Below, piece after piece: positions 63,597-64,000 of a stretch of 64,000 bases of DNA. The DNA is taken from contig CALUNH010000002.1 of assembly GCA_944321965.1 (NCBI GenBank), forward strand, positions 1-64,000. The letters are read 5' to 3'. Numbering within the stretch: position 1 is the stretch's first letter; each line of letters opens with the position of its first letter. Both the position numbers and the translations under genes were made by a program. A model generated the notes under the pieces. That model had not been told where the DNA came from and ran no database searches. It saw only the letters and a program-made list of their open reading frames with translations. This DNA comes from an uncultured Alistipes sp. (GTDB taxonomy: Bacteria; Bacteroidota; Bacteroidia; Bacteroidales; Rikenellaceae).

Positions 63597-64000
63597 GTGG
63601 AGATACTCGACAATGACATAAAGTACGTCGCCGGGGTCGGAGAGGCCCGGGCCCGGCTCCTCGACCGCGAACTCGGAATTCGGACCGTGGGCGACCTGCT
63701 CTCCCACTACCCCTTCCGGTACATCGACCGAACGCGAATCTACCGCATCGCGGAGATCACCGATACGGCCGGGCTTACCTATGTCCAGTTCCGGGCCCGC
63801 GTCACCGGCGTATTCTATGCCGGAACCGGTCGGAAACGCAGATTCTCCGTCCAGGTCCAGGACCCCTCGGGATCCGCGGAACTCATCTGGTTCCAGGGAA
63901 TCAAGTGGATCGAGAAAAAAGTCGAGGTCGGACGCGAATACCTCGTCTTCGGCCGCCCGAACTTCTTCCGCGGCGAACTCTCCATCGCACACCCCGAACT
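63597..64000 (+). CDS. recG: ATP-dependent DNA helicase RecG, N-terminal part (runs off the window)
   Basis: The first 134 codons are present. The opening (V/M)EILDNDIKYVAGVGEARARL and the following GIRTVGDLLSHYPFRYIDRT match the RecG N-terminal wedge domain. The OB-like segment (VQFRARVTGVFYAGTG, FSVQVQDPSGSAELIWFQG) continues to the edge. RecG rewinds stalled replication forks and branches. The start is GTG at 63597; no earlier in-frame start is possible because the promoter is adjacent, and no ATG follows in frame soon. The mRNA would be leaderless or nearly so. Confidence 0.88.
   Translation, partial: MEILDNDIKYVAGVGEARARLLDRELGIRTVGDLLSHYPFRYIDRTRIYRIAEITDTAGLTYVQFRARVTGVFYAGTGRKRRFSVQVQDPSGSAELIWFQGIKWIEKKVEVGREYLVFGRPNFFRGELSIAHPE

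Overview
The window reads as a chromosomal segment of a GC-rich member of Bacteroidales, most like Alistipes/Rikenellaceae. What I see: a SusC/SusD pair, a second TonB-dependent receptor, DUF3078, DUF4843 and PKD-like lipoproteins, long IspG, ATP-type PckA, many promoters with the Bacteroidota -7 box TAnnTTTG (often with TTTG or TTG about 20 bp upstream), and few Shine-Dalgarno sites. The genus is inference. No rRNA, CRISPR array, phage or intact insertion sequence was found.

Layout. 1-0.95 kb: left edge with a truncated Gfo/Idh/MocA oxidoreductase and a smaller remnant. 0.9-4.1 kb: TonB-dependent receptor and its likely LuxR-type regulator. 4.8-13.0 kb: five-gene lipoprotein/transport operon (SusC, SusD, DUF4843, PKD-like, TlpA-like thioredoxin) with no carbohydrate-active enzyme. 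13.0-13.45 kb: tRNA-Gly(GCC) next to a tandem repeat carrying copies of the tRNA 3' end. 13.6-26.8 kb: mostly housekeeping genes (alpha-oxoamine synthase of the sphingolipid/sulfonolipid type, DAACS symporter, radical SAM protein, YaaA, Dxs, PyrH, membrane TlpA, Frr, alpha/beta hydrolase, PckA, HemW).

26.9-36.3 kb: a glycogen metabolism cluster. It starts with a 1416-residue fusion of a eukaryote-like GT3 glycogen synthase and a GT35 alpha-glucan phosphorylase. It continues with a GH133-type debranching enzyme ending in a lysine/alanine-rich tail, a GT4/5-like glycosyltransferase and a GH57 enzyme. Synthesis and breakdown therefore appear to be encoded together. 36.5-41.0 kb: large glutamate synthase subunit without its small subunit. 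41.1-42.1 kb: a divergent HxlR regulator and DJ-1/PfpI protein around two inverted repeats, a likely redox or electrophile switch. 42.2-45.2 kb: AraC regulator, lipid kinase, ApbE. 45.3-51.1 kb: RpsO, PNPase, OmpA/TPR lipoprotein, DeoC. 51.2-54.3 kb: coupled DUF3078/S41 protease/small membrane protein operon. 54.4-64 kb: Nfo, class III aminotransferase, TrmH-type methyltransferase, RsgA, CvpA, a small XRE regulator, a GH2-fold protein that seems to have lost both catalytic glutamates, WbqC, IspG and the start of RecG.

Best points for a second look: the GT3-GT35 fusion and its cluster; a 76-bp promoter-carrying repeat present twice (before the GH2 gene and before recG); the likely pseudo-enzyme GH2; the HxlR operator that merges two divergent -7 boxes into one palindrome; three purine-rich tracts, two of which have nine-G runs; a nine-G run inside susC; and several genes whose start codon lies only 4-8 nt after the -7 box, implying leaderless or nearly leaderless mRNAs.
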